Shown: piece by piece, positions 1 to 8,655 of the stretch | How the letters are laid out: every line of letters starts with the position of its first letter | How positions within the stretch are numbered: the first letter of the stretch is position 1 | NCBI GenBank assembly: GCA_000467715.1 | Contig: AJFK01000002.1 | Coordinates: forward strand, 1-24,402 | DNA length: 24,402 bases | Source of the DNA: Hysterium pulicare CBS 123377 | Taxonomy: Eukaryota; Ascomycota; Dothideomycetes; Hysteriales; Hysteriaceae | Direction: 5' to 3' | The notes under the pieces: model-generated | Seen by the model: only the letters and a program-made list of their open reading frames with translations | Databases searched by the model: none | What the model was told of the DNA's origin: nothing | Program-made: the position numbers and the translations under genes

Positions 1-473
1 TGTATCATCGAAAGGAAAACCCGTAGGGTTACTGAGCCGAAATGGATCATACATCTAACCCTAGCACTCTATCTCCTCAACTCTCGGAAACTGTTCAAGA
101 TGAATTCTCTGCGCATACCCGGACACCAAGCTTCTGAAACGCGCGCGTTCAAACATCGCTAGACCATGCCACCGACGTAGAATCTACTTGGGATGCTGGA
201 GAGTATTGGGTAGGAGTGTGCTTGGAGTTTTACGTGGGATTTGAGGAGGTGAATATGGGAAATTGGGACAGGAAGTGTTCGATGAAGGGAAGGGAAAATT
301 TGGGAAATAGGTGTCGGGTGGCTTTGTTTGATTCACGGTTGCCAGATGAGGGGACGGCGCATAACGAACATCTGATGGCTTCTTCTAGTTTCTCTTTTGT
401 TGTCTAAAGCGAGTAAAGAATTTGGGACGACCTTCAAGTAGAATTCAAGAGTGCATGTGATACTAAACCCGTA
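1..473. other. Left-edge region without a supported gene
   Basis: I see no convincing gene here. The open frames are short, and the longest plus-strand frame (216-407) begins at GTG and has no recognisable motif. A single TAACCCTAG at about 57-66 is not a telomeric array. The right end grades into the G1 promoter. Confidence 0.6.
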
Positions 474-508
474 TTTTCACTATTTCCCCTTCCAATCTCG
501 TATATATG
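474..508 (+). promoter_or_regulatory. Likely core promoter of G1 (diverged box plus TATA)
   Basis: TTTTCAC lies at 474-480, 118 bp before the chosen ATG, and a TATATAT tract begins at 501. The layout matches the TCACTTTCA plus TATA module of G2, G4, G7 and G8, but the upstream box here is only a partial match. A pyrimidine-rich stretch lies between the two and a C/T-rich leader follows. Confidence 0.4.
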
Positions 509-591
509 CCACTGTTTCTACGACACTTCCTCTTCCACTTCAATCAACCACCACTTCCTCACCTCACCCTTGTACTATATTCTCAACAAAC

Positions 592-1287
592 ATGGTATCT
601 ACTACTGCTCGTCTGGCCTACAATCAAGCTGCAGAGGATTCTCCATGTTCAGATTCAGACCTTTCATCCTCCTTCGTACTCGTCAACCCGAAACCAGAGG
701 AAATACCTCTTCCCGTCTCTCCTCGCGGGTCGATGTCCTATATCCCGAAAACTCCTGGATATTCCGATAACGAGGATCACAACAGCGGGAATCATCAACT
801 GAGTCCCTCCTCGCTTTCAGGGGTTACCATCACTAGCTTGAACACGATTCCGTCGGCTGAAACGATCGATCTCAGCGATTTGTCATCGGACGAAGATGAA
901 GAATTGAATAACCCGCAACATAAAGTGGATCCGGCAGCCGCTCGCGGCGTTGAAGGAACAGCGAACCCTCGTCGAGGCCGTCGCGGTAAGAAGTCCGAGG
1001 ACAACGTAGGAAAGCGTAAGACGACTTTCGATGCAACTTCAGGTGCCGCCGCCACGAATGGTGCATCAAACTTTCGGAAAGGCTTTGAATGGACCATCAT
1101 GGGTGCTGGTGCTCTGCTCGCTCTTGGAGCTACTTTGCATACATCTGTAAATGAGGGCGAATTTAGTGTCGCGAATCTGAAGAAAGATGTTACGGAGCTG
1201 GCTATGGGGTTGAAGATTGCTTTTGGGGTCATTGTTAAGGTTGTACCCCGGCTTGTATCCAACTTCATCAGGATGTTTGGTGCATAA
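592..1287 (+). CDS. G1: tail-anchored-type membrane protein, cluster member, function unknown
   Basis: Predicted 231 residues, no intron, family not recognised. The start at 592 is chosen because AACATGG is a good initiation context, it lies about 90 bp after the TATA tract, and the frame upstream only extends to a GTG inside the promoter. Residues 1-150 look disordered. They carry SSSFVLVNPKPEE at about 25-37, also seen in G2, and SLNTIPSAETIDL at 82-94, shared with G4. The latter runs into an acidic Ser/Asp tract (DLSSDEDEE), which resembles a SUMO-interacting motif. A basic stretch follows at about 127-143. A moderately hydrophobic segment at about 167-183 is probably the membrane span, and an amphipathic helix at about 197-230 ends the protein. 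It is the first of eight same-strand genes. Confident as a gene, with unknown function. Confidence 0.75.
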   Translation: MVSTTARLAYNQAAEDSPCSDSDLSSSFVLVNPKPEEIPLPVSPRGSMSYIPKTPGYSDNEDHNSGNHQLSPSSLSGVTITSLNTIPSAETIDLSDLSSDEDEELNNPQHKVDPAAARGVEGTANPRRGRRGKKSEDNVGKRKTTFDATSGAAATNGASNFRKGFEWTIMGAGALLALGATLHTSVNEGEFSVANLKKDVTELAMGLKIAFGVIVKVVPRLVSNFIRMFGA

Positions 1288-1492
1288 GCAAGGGGAGATT
1301 GTTGGGGCATTTTTGAGAGGGTCTGAGGCTTATAGGGCCGTAGAGTGAAGTAATCAACGAATGAACCCATCTTCACGGAACGTAATAGACGGTCTGAGAC
1401 TTCAAACTGATGAGCAACGATTTCTTGCAAGATAGTTGCTAAGAAATTGTGAAAGTATAAGGAAGTCATGAATTTGGCACTTAGGAATTAGC

Positions 1493-1572
1493 TACATTCA
1501 CATCTTTATCTTCCATTGCTGAGCTAAGATGAATCACTTTCAGTCTATCCTGGACTACGGAGAACATATAAC
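1493..1572 (+). promoter_or_regulatory. G2 promoter: TCACTTTCA box plus TATA
   Basis: A TACATTCAC sequence (1493-1501) resembles the TACTCAC box. An exact TCACTTTCA follows at 1534-1542, and ATATAA begins at 1566. The box starts 115 bp before the ATG at 1649. An in-frame ATG at 1529 overlaps this module, which argues that it is not the real start. Confidence 0.55.
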
Positions 1573-1648
1573 TGGCGATAATATACTCCCCTTCCTCAGC
1601 AACCAACTTACTACGAGGAACCACCGTTGTATTCCAACCTCAACTACC

Positions 1649-2578
1649 ATGGCTTCAACACCCTCCTCTCCCCAGGAACCTCTCTCGCCATTCTGGAGTC
1701 GTTCCTCCTCTTTCGTGCATGTCCCGAGTCCGGAGACGGTATCTCCACCAGAATCGCCCAACGCCTTTATTCCCTTAAACAGCATTCCTCGTAGTCCTAC
1801 CTCTCCAGCTCCTAGCACCTCCTCCCTCTTTGCGCAAGGTGGGGAACCAATACAGCTGTTTTCCCAAGAGACACCCAGCCAGACTACAGCATCCGGACCA
1901 CGAGCTTCCCCGACATCAAGCTTTTTCAGCACGCCTCGTGCATCTACGCCCATCGGATTACGCCTCTCCCCCACCTTCAGTGCTTCCAACCATTACGAAA
2001 CGCCTCGTCCGTCCCCACCAACCGAATCACGTACTGTGAGTTCCCACGTCCATGGAGCAGGTGCTTTCGGAACGCACGTCACCCACTCCCACCCTCCAGC
2101 TGCTGGAGGCAACTTAGGCTCGCATCCACCCACTGTTAACCAACTTAACCCCTCTAATCTTTATTCTACCTCGTCTCCGCATACCGGAGCGGCTTACCAA
2201 TCTCCGGCTAGGGCTCCAGGACCACCATTATCCCGCGTTGGCGCTACCGGACCACGTCGCGGCCATTCGGCCTCACAGCAGCATACAGGAACAGCTTATC
2301 AGACCACAACCCCAGCTCCACAAAATTTCCACAATGGTGTTCCCGGACATGTTCGACCACGTCGCGGCTATCGCGCCCAGACTCTTCAGAGCATGGACCC
2401 ACATCGCCAGATTATTATCTACATTGGACGGCACGGTGGCGGTAATTACAACACTGACGATGACGACGGCATAGGTGGACGAGATATGTCATTCTTTATT
2501 GGCGGCGCCTTGGCTATGGTCGGTTTGGCTAGCATGGTGTATGGCGTGGCAGGCTTGCTTGCGCACAGTGGTTTTTGA
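1649..2578 (+). CDS. G2: Pro/Ser-rich tail-anchored-type protein, cluster member
   Basis: Predicted 309 residues, intronless, family not recognised. The ATG at 1649 (CTACCATGG) is preferred over the in-frame ATG at 1529, because that one lies inside the conserved promoter module and adds residues unlike the rest. The N-terminal part is strongly Pro/Ser/Thr-rich and disordered. It carries SSSFVHVPSPE at about 19-29, matching G1, and a loose IPLNSIP at 41-47 reminiscent of the SLNTI motif. Two tandem 34-residue units (H178-Q211 and H212-T245) both begin HTGxAYQ and both contain a PRRG element. An acidic DDDD patch precedes a Gly/Ala-rich hydrophobic segment at about 281-304, with only a few residues after it, as in tail-anchored proteins. 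The low-complexity composition weakens homology inference. Function unknown. Confidence 0.7.
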   Translation: MASTPSSPQEPLSPFWSRSSSFVHVPSPETVSPPESPNAFIPLNSIPRSPTSPAPSTSSLFAQGGEPIQLFSQETPSQTTASGPRASPTSSFFSTPRASTPIGLRLSPTFSASNHYETPRPSPPTESRTVSSHVHGAGAFGTHVTHSHPPAAGGNLGSHPPTVNQLNPSNLYSTSSPHTGAAYQSPARAPGPPLSRVGATGPRRGHSASQQHTGTAYQTTTPAPQNFHNGVPGHVRPRRGYRAQTLQSMDPHRQIIIYIGRHGGGNYNTDDDDGIGGRDMSFFIGGALAMVGLASMVYGVAGLLAHSGF

Positions 2579-2796
2579 TGCGAATGCCAGAGCATGCGGT
2601 TCCAGTGATGGAAAGAATGAGGCATGATGACGATGAATGAGATGAGTTCTCTGTGAAATGGGCTGTTGAGATCTTCTTAAGCTACGTGGAAATGTGCTCA
2701 TGGTAGTTAGTAGGTGTTGATGGTAAAGTAAGGGGGATTCATCGAGAGGGAATGCAGTTTCACGATAATAAAATAAAAAAAGAATGGTGTGGTGCG

Positions 2797-2856
2797 TATT
2801 CACAAATAGCAATACATACTACGTGATGCAGTATACTTTTCATCAAATCCTATATC
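2797..2856 (+). promoter_or_regulatory. Likely G3 promoter, diverged form of the cluster module
   Basis: TATTCAC at 2797-2803, ACTTTTCA at 2835-2842 (118 bp before the ATG) and TATATC at 2851 appear in the same order as in G2, G4, G7 and G8. The central box has one extra T, so this is a weaker match. Confidence 0.4.
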
Positions 2857-2952
2857 ACCAGCTGTAAGAACAGCACAAACTCGATGTGTCAATAAACCCC
2901 CTCACAACCACCTAATCCACCTCAAACCAGGAATACGCACCGCTTCAATATC

Positions 2953-3684
2953 ATGTCTGCCCGTATAGATTCTTCCGTCCCTCCAATTTCCCTAGAGGAA
3001 GTGTCACCGTCCCATCTCACCCGCTCTACCATAAATCAACTCATGACACGAACCAAAATCTCGGAAGAGTCCACAAAAAACTTGCAAGCACGCCTTGCAG
3101 TGCTGGCAAACACATTCCCTGGTATAATGCGGGACTCCGACGAAGATGAAGCGCACTACCGGGACGAAATCGAAAGTGGTTCTAATCGTGATCTTTTCAA
3201 CGCTTGTTGTTCTCCAGATGGCACACTCGCCAGTCTCAACACGCTTCCCTCAGACTGCACCGCTCAGCTCGAGAGTCTCCTATGGGACAAGTTAGACAAA
3301 GAAATTGCGATCGAAACGGAAAATGTCTTGCGAAAAATCAAGAAAACTTCGATTACAGAACAAATCGAAATTGAATGTAATTCTGGAGATATCACTGCTG
3401 CGACGAAGAAGATCTTGCGCAAGATCGAGAGAGATACAATTACAGAGCAAATTAAAGTTGAAGCTATATCCAGAGTTATCTCAGCTCGGACCGAAAAGGT
3501 GCTGAAGAAAATCGGGGAAGTTGGAGAGTCCAAGGTCGGAGTGAAGAGAGCGCCGAAAGCTGTTCTGTGTCAGGGGTGTAAACGAGCTGTCTTCAGGTCA
3601 CTAATATTTGTAGGCCTTTGCGTGGTGGTAGCTATGGTGGGATACGCGTATAGGATGTATTTCCAGTTGAAAAGGATAATATGA
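2953..3684 (+). CDS. G3: repeat-containing helical tail-anchored-type protein, cluster member
   Basis: Predicted 243 residues, intronless, family not recognised. The start has A at -3 and lies about 100 bp after the TATA-like sequence. Residues 1-92 are probably partly disordered, with an acidic patch (DSDEDE) at 61-66. A weak SLNTLPSDCTAQL (94-106) corresponds to the SLNTI motif of G1 and G4. A charged helical region follows with three units of 29-residue period starting near 117, 146 and 175. The first two share a LRKI core and then TEQI, while the third keeps only the front half (VLKKI). A basic linker with CxxC (206-209) leads to a strong membrane segment at about 213-232 and a short basic tail ending KRII. 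The repeats suggest a coiled coil or an amphipathic helix at the membrane surface. Confidence 0.75.
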   Translation: MSARIDSSVPPISLEEVSPSHLTRSTINQLMTRTKISEESTKNLQARLAVLANTFPGIMRDSDEDEAHYRDEIESGSNRDLFNACCSPDGTLASLNTLPSDCTAQLESLLWDKLDKEIAIETENVLRKIKKTSITEQIEIECNSGDITAATKKILRKIERDTITEQIKVEAISRVISARTEKVLKKIGEVGESKVGVKRAPKAVLCQGCKRAVFRSLIFVGLCVVVAMVGYAYRMYFQLKRII

Positions 3685-3890
3685 AGAGAATGGGGTATAA
3701 TTGGAACGTGTGACGGAGGCGATTGAGAGTATGTTGGAGAAAATGGAAGGTCATCAAGATCTACTGGGTTGATAGCGGCCACGCCATAGCTCCCAGACAC
3801 ATCAGTATATAAGGGTTGAAATTCGCAACTGGCATGTAATGAATCTGGTGACTTAATTCAAGGGCAAAGCTGATTGTGAAATTGGGCCCA

Positions 3891-3957
3891 TACTCACTAC
3901 TGGATGGGAAAAGCCATGACCGGTCACTTTCATAAACCTCTTCGAACCCATATAATA
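3891..3957 (+). promoter_or_regulatory. G4 promoter: TACTCAC, TCACTTTCA and TATA
   Basis: TACTCACT at 3891-3898, an exact TCACTTTCA at 3924-3932 and TATAAT at 3951 appear in the cluster order. The central box starts 118 bp before the ATG. The 15-mer CTGGATGGGAAAAGC (3900-3914) between the first two boxes recurs at 16057-16071. Confidence 0.6.
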
Positions 3958-4041
3958 TCTCCTCGTTCTTCGGTAGATTAATCCACTAATCTAACCACTC
4001 TCCCTGACCACAACCAACTCATCCGGGGCCACTTATAAATT

Positions 4042-4539
4042 ATGGAAAATACCACAAATGACACTCATCTGGAGCTAACGGCCGACAATATCGCTCGACT
4101 CTTAGACCTCTTACGCGAACGAGCTACATCGCAAGCTTCGAGCACCACGTTCGATAAGGAAAGCATTGGCTCGAAAACTTCTGCCGAAACAATCAGTAGC
4201 CTCAACACGATCGAGTCAGCTTCTACTATCGATCTCGACAACAAGAAGCTTTCATCGAAATCGAACAAGACAGTGGATGTGTCTTCACTAAATCAGGACT
4301 CTCAGGCTGACTACAGCTTTGATATAGCCGATGGTTTTAGGCCTAAGAATGAGTACGAGAATGACGAAGAAAAGCAAGAAACAGAAGAAGAAGCGAAGAT
4401 CAGTAAGGGCCATGGCTTTAGTATCTTGCATGAACTGGAAGAGGTAACGTGGAGTGATATCTTCATCGGTGCACTTGTGGAGGTTGTCATTGGCACTTGT
4501 TTAGTTAGATTTGGTCTCGTACATGATGCAGACGGTTGA
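4042..4539 (+). CDS. G4: small tail-anchored-type protein with the SLNTI motif, cluster member
   Basis: Predicted 165 residues, intronless and the smallest of the array; family not recognised. The ATG has A at -3 and G at +4. Residues 9-30 form a short leucine-rich amphipathic helix. SLNTIESASTIDL at 53-65 is the best match to the G1 motif in the window: 11 of 13 positions are identical while the flanks are not alignable, which suggests a constrained short motif. A Glu-rich stretch occupies about 103-120. The hydrophobic segment at about 139-158 is followed by a short acidic tail (HDADG). A Trp just before the membrane (EEVTWSDI) fits the loose W-x-x-I pattern, but it may simply be an interfacial Trp. 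Function unknown. Confidence 0.75.
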   Translation: MENTTNDTHLELTADNIARLLDLLRERATSQASSTTFDKESIGSKTSAETISSLNTIESASTIDLDNKKLSSKSNKTVDVSSLNQDSQADYSFDIADGFRPKNEYENDEEKQETEEEAKISKGHGFSILHELEEVTWSDIFIGALVEVVIGTCLVRFGLVHDADG

Positions 4540-4978
4540 GCGAATGCTAGAGCCCCGACGGTGAGATCTCTGGGAAACTCAAGTTAACGTGGATCTATTC
4601 GATTGACGGAAACTGGATAAGAGTCTTAAGGGGTGTGAAAAATAAATCTGAGAATTCACAGATCGGGTCGTGAATTTACAATATGCATCCCAGATCAAAG
4701 AAGGAGTAGTCGATTAATTGAACTCACCTAAATCATTTAATCTCAATAACTCGGAAAGCCTGCCTTCATCGATTATTAAATACATTCAGATGTTGCTTAA
4801 ATCCCATATTTATACAACCTTTTCTAAGTGAATATGCTTGCAAGTAAGCATTTTGAAGACTTTCATTTTCTTCTCGGAGATTTAGTACTTGACCTTTCTA
4901 TTCTCTTTTTTAACTCCTATACCCTCCATAACCTCTGTAACTGTTTCACAACCATCGACCGCATTTTTGCTCTGCAAC
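4540..4978. promoter_or_regulatory. G4-G5 intergenic region with likely G5 promoter
   Basis: No gene seen. AACTCACC at 4721-4728 and ACTTTCAT at 4859-4866 are partial matches to the two upstream boxes of the cluster module; the second starts 120 bp before the G5 ATG. There is a TATA-like TTTATAC near 4808, but it is upstream rather than downstream of that box, so the module is not cleanly conserved. A C/T-rich leader precedes the ATG. Confidence 0.3.
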
Positions 4979-5548
4979 ATGTCGTCGGCGAAAAAGTCTT
5001 CCTCGGTACAGTCTTCTAAGGGCTCCGAAGAGTACTCTACCCTAGCGGACACGATTGCCACCGAGACTACATCCATGAGCTCTTCACGTTCTAGTCTCGA
5101 TTCTCACATTGCTATCAATGAGAATGGGAATAGAGAGGATGTTGAGAACGCTTGGATCAACCAATACAGCAATAATGACCAAAATACCGAAGAGCACGGC
5201 TTCGACAATATCTCTACTCCAGCATCCGAGCCAACCAATAACGCAATCCCATATTTCTTGGCTACTCAGTACCTCGAATGTTCACAGCACGTCTCCGACG
5301 ATCAAAATGTGCAACTGGAGCGCCGTGTCGCTGATCTAGAACGCCGTCTGGCGATACTGGACCCCATGGGCGTTCAACACGAATACGATATACAGGAACT
5401 TAGGAAGCGGCTGAGGGTGGCCCGAGAGATATTTTGGCGGGTTATGGCTATAGGTTTCATCGTTGCAGTTACGGTCTATCATTTGGCGAAGGAGTCGAGT
5501 GCGAATAAGGCCAGAGCGAAGGCGAATGGTGGAGAGATGAGTTTGTGA
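4979..5548 (+). CDS. G5: coiled-coil tail-anchored-type protein, cluster member
   Basis: Predicted 189 residues, intronless, family not recognised. The ATG at 4979 (CAACATG) is preferred because the frame upstream extends only to a TTG in the leader. Residues 1-105 are Ser/Thr/Asn-rich and probably disordered. A heptad-like charged stretch from about 110 to 150 (VQLERRVADLERRLAIL, then ELRKRLRVARE) predicts a coiled coil and so dimerisation. It runs straight into the membrane segment at about 151-169. A basic 20-residue tail follows, longer than in most members. In tail-anchored proteins, basic tails can favour mitochondrial or peroxisomal targeting, but that is inference. The SLNTI motif is absent; TLADTIATET at 21-30 is at most a distant echo. 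Confidence 0.75.
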   Translation: MSSAKKSSSVQSSKGSEEYSTLADTIATETTSMSSSRSSLDSHIAINENGNREDVENAWINQYSNNDQNTEEHGFDNISTPASEPTNNAIPYFLATQYLECSQHVSDDQNVQLERRVADLERRLAILDPMGVQHEYDIQELRKRLRVAREIFWRVMAIGFIVAVTVYHLAKESSANKARAKANGGEMSL

Positions 5549-5948
5549 AGATTGCGCTGTAGAAGCAATTGAGAGGAACTGACTGCCCTCTTAGATAGTC
5601 AGAATGCTGTAGGATGTAGCTTCTGATATAAGTTGCGGCGAACGGATTTCGACAACGATGGAATTCATCAATTGGTTAGACTGGGTTTTACGAGTTCACC
5701 CTCTTCAAAAATACCCCCAGGTAGAACTTGGAACCACCAGAGTGCTCGTGAATGAAACGCACAACATTTGACGATTTTCGTGATACACAAAACATATCTG
5801 TTTCTTTGATGTTTTTCCATTCACAACGTACATGTCTGCTCCTGAACATGGCCTTACATCTTGCAACACCTGCGTTACTCTCACTCCACTACCACTTCCA
5901 ATCCCACACTTTCTCACATTGGATAATCCATGCGGAAGATCCACCACC
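5549..5948. other. G5-G6 intergenic region
   Basis: No gene and no clean copy of the cluster promoter module. CATTCAC at 5818-5824 is a weak partial match. A pyrimidine-rich stretch (about 5799-5820) could mark the transcription start. An ATG at 5832 is in frame with G6 but has a poor context (T at -3). Confidence 0.4.
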
Positions 5949-7772
5949 ATGCCAACCGATCCATATAAGCCACCCTACGACCCGGATTTCCCCAAATCTC
6001 TTCTCAACGGATCTAGGACTACTTCATACTATCCGAAACAGCTCTTAAACCAGCTCACTCGACCAATACTATCCCAAGAGGATGATAAACATGTTTCCAG
6101 TGGAGGCAAGAGCGCCTTCCAGCGATTGAATAGGGCGTTCGGACCCAATGGATGGTGGACAATATCGAAAAATGCAGCTGGAGAGCCAGTCCCTTGGGAG
6201 GCTACCTCAAGCTCATCGGTTCATGAAGTTTTTGGAGTTGCTCAGGGTGAGACTTTGAGCCCCTTAGGCTTTTTGGGTGGGCTGAAGGAGTATGAGGAAC
6301 ATACCAGCCAGAGTAGTTGGGTTGATATTCTAGAAGAGTTTACCAAAGACGCAGCTAGCCACGACAGGGGATACCCGGAGGAGATCGCTCGTGCTCCAGC
6401 TACGCTTTCAATTATCGTAGAAGAATCGGATTCAGACACTTCGAAGGAATCACGACGTAAGCGGACTGCGCAGGACTCAAAGAAGGAGGTCGAGGACCCT
6501 GAAGATGCGGTATCCGAAGTCTCTAGCTACGCAAGCAGTTCCTCAGGTGACTCCGTGCGGTCTGCTTGGAGTCCGCCATCCCGATTCTATCGACCGATAC
6601 ATGGAGGCGGTAGTTTAGTCCAGGACGAAGTGAACGACAGTAACGAAGCTCTGGACCAGTCACTGGTGCCGGAAATCACAGTCCCCGGTGGTGTCATCTA
6701 CCCACATGGCACTCGAGATGCCGGGGCAAGTGATCATGGTCGGGACGAAAAAGATACGGAATCTAATGTCAAGAGAGGAGAGCGGATTAAGAAAGATAAT
6801 GAAAGCGAGAAATATGAGGCAAAATTACCGGAGATCACCGCTTCTGGTAGCATCATTTACCATGAAAGATGTCAGGATAGCATGGCGAGGGATCCTGGTG
6901 ACAATGAGCAGAACGTTGCATCCAAGATTGATGTGCCAGAGCAGGGTGATGCGGAGGAGGGTGACCTCAAGAAAGATGCAGGCGATTTAGGCTCCATCGA
7001 CGAAGACGACAATGTGGAACCTCTAGCTTTGGGTCAGGTTAGCTACGTTGAAAAGAGTCTCAATACTATTGTAAGCGAAAATGTCCGTAGGGAAGAGACT
7101 CTTGTGTCTGATGGCGATGCGAAAGAGCTTGCCGGTTGGGATAAGACGAAAGCCAAGCGAAAGAAGGTACATATTGGCAACGAAGACCAGAAGCCACCGG
7201 TTCCACAAGCAAATCGACTTCTCAAGCAACATGGTCTAGGCAACGATGACAGCGATGACAATTTCGACTTAAGTTGCCTTGCCTTACGGAGCAACTCAAG
7301 CAGCAATAGTGACGAGGGTAACGACATATTCGAAGATGCACTGGCCACATTCATTAGCGATATGGAACAAGAAGACATAGCCAGCGACAATATTCTGAAG
7401 GCCGAGGACGTCTCTCAACCGCAAGGCCAACATATCAACGTTCCAGCTGAAGCTCCAGATACGGTCAAAAGCCCCAATCAAGGCGGCCGAAGCGTAAGCT
7501 TTCGCTGCGATGTTTGTCAGAAGTTTGGCGTTAATCCTTGGGAAGTCATCCGTGACGTAGAACAGCAAATAAGCGAAATGATCGAGCTAATCTGTCAGAG
7601 ACAGGCGGAATTGAGCGCTGAAGAAGCCCAAATACGAAAGGAAGCGCAAGCTATTTCTGGTTATCGATCAGAAAACACTATGCCCTGGGTCCTGGTCTCT
7701 TTTGGGGCACTTTTATTGTATATTGGTTCCGTCGTGTTTGCCTTCTATTGCGGCAAGCACGACCTTCTATAG
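5949..7772 (+). CDS. G6: acidic tail-anchored-type protein, cluster member
   Basis: Predicted 607 residues from the ATG at 5949 (ACCATG). A start at 5832 would add 39 residues and cannot be excluded. Intronless, family not recognised. Visible parts are: a Trp-containing stretch WVDILEEF at 124-131 (loose Atg8-interacting type); SIIVEESDSD at about 154-163, which resembles a SUMO-interacting motif; and two diverged units beginning PEIT (241 and 295), each followed by a Gly and then a V/I-I-Y triplet. SLNTIVSENV at 370-379 keeps the first half of the G1/G4 motif. A CDVC pair lies at 520-523 and a Glu/Gln-rich coiled-coil-like stretch at about 530-570. A strong membrane segment at about 579-600 is followed by a short tail (CGKHDLL). 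The middle is highly charged and probably disordered. Confidence 0.75.
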   Translation: MPTDPYKPPYDPDFPKSLLNGSRTTSYYPKQLLNQLTRPILSQEDDKHVSSGGKSAFQRLNRAFGPNGWWTISKNAAGEPVPWEATSSSSVHEVFGVAQGETLSPLGFLGGLKEYEEHTSQSSWVDILEEFTKDAASHDRGYPEEIARAPATLSIIVEESDSDTSKESRRKRTAQDSKKEVEDPEDAVSEVSSYASSSSGDSVRSAWSPPSRFYRPIHGGGSLVQDEVNDSNEALDQSLVPEITVPGGVIYPHGTRDAGASDHGRDEKDTESNVKRGERIKKDNESEKYEAKLPEITASGSIIYHERCQDSMARDPGDNEQNVASKIDVPEQGDAEEGDLKKDAGDLGSIDEDDNVEPLALGQVSYVEKSLNTIVSENVRREETLVSDGDAKELAGWDKTKAKRKKVHIGNEDQKPPVPQANRLLKQHGLGNDDSDDNFDLSCLALRSNSSSNSDEGNDIFEDALATFISDMEQEDIASDNILKAEDVSQPQGQHINVPAEAPDTVKSPNQGGRSVSFRCDVCQKFGVNPWEVIRDVEQQISEMIELICQRQAELSAEEAQIRKEAQAISGYRSENTMPWVLVSFGALLLYIGSVVFAFYCGKHDLL

Positions 7773-8457
7773 TTCAATGGTGTGGGTGGAGACTAAATTG
7801 CGCAGGAAGACAGTGATTCATTTCCTTGCTTGCTATGGGTTACAGCAAGTCTTCAAGAACACCAGTAGGACCGGAGTAGAGGCTGTTGTGGCCTTGGGTA
7901 CTAGCAGGATTAGATGTATCTAGGACCCTATCAAATGACCAACAGACATTGTGAAAATACACGTTCATTTCCATCCAGCACATATACTTGCAATATTCGA
8001 GCGATACGGAGACATTTACGAAGATATTAGGAAAACAATGAGGTAAGGTGTTTGATACGCACGGTCGAACATGCGGAGATGTGTCAGGATAGAAACTGCT
8101 AAGCGTTCTCTATTGAACACCCAACCTATATTGAGAATTATCACCTGAAGTGTTAAAAAGTTTGATGATTCAACCGACAAAGACCAAAAGTATATAACAT
8201 ACCGTACGAGCTATTCGCCGATGAAGGTACTATTTGTTACACATGCTGGAGCGGTGATACTTGAAATTTGCAACGAGCAAGCTCTTGACAATCACGTCCT
8301 CGCTACAGCAATTCGAGACTATTCTCTTGCGGGCTCTACGATTGTAGTGAACAAAGAATTGATGAAAGGGGACGCAGACATGCGGCTTTCGTCGCTAATT
8401 GAAGTCAGACGTATCTCAAATCACTTAAGTAGATTCAAGGGGCATACGATGGTCATG
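7773..8457. other. G6-G7 intergenic region, one doubtful small ORF
   Basis: There is no convincing gene. A plus-strand ATG frame at 8221-8469 could encode 82 residues starting MKVLFVTHAGAV, about 30 bp after a TATATAA-like sequence near 8191. Its start context is poor, it lacks the cluster features, and its 3' end runs into the G7 promoter boxes. I treat it as probably spurious. Confidence 0.3.
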
Positions 8458-8508
8458 TACTCACCGTAACTTTTTGCGTCACTTTCACCACCTGATTTTC
8501 CTATAAAG
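8458..8508 (+). promoter_or_regulatory. G7 promoter: TACTCACC, TCACTTTCA and TATAAA
   Basis: TACTCACC (8458-8465), TCACTTTCA (8479-8487) and TATAAA (8502-8507) are followed by a C/T-rich initiator-like tract. The first two boxes are spaced 21 bp start to start, exactly as in G8, and the 12-mer CGTCACTTTCAC is identical in both. The ATG lies 177 bp after the central box, so the leader is longer than in G2 and G4. Confidence 0.65.
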
Positions 8509-8655
8509 TCTCGCTTCTCTCCCTCTCTCAGATAAAACATAAACTCGAAACACTGCTTCAGCCGCAGCAACTCCACTACACAGCTTTGCAACCTGCGCAG
8601 AAACAGAATCATCAACATCTTTTCCAACTTCTAATTATACTTACAATCAAACAAC

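Noticed and set aside
57-66. TAACCCTAG as possible telomere sequence
   Set aside because: Only one unit is present, so there is no telomeric array.
795-1469. 224-codon minus-strand open frame opposite G1
   Set aside because: It lies across the coding strand of G1, whose motifs, start context and membrane segment are convincing. The antisense product has Ser/Arg-rich shadow composition and no motif.
8221-8469. 82-codon ATG frame between G6 and G7
   Set aside because: Poor start context, no recognisable feature, and it overlaps the G7 promoter boxes.
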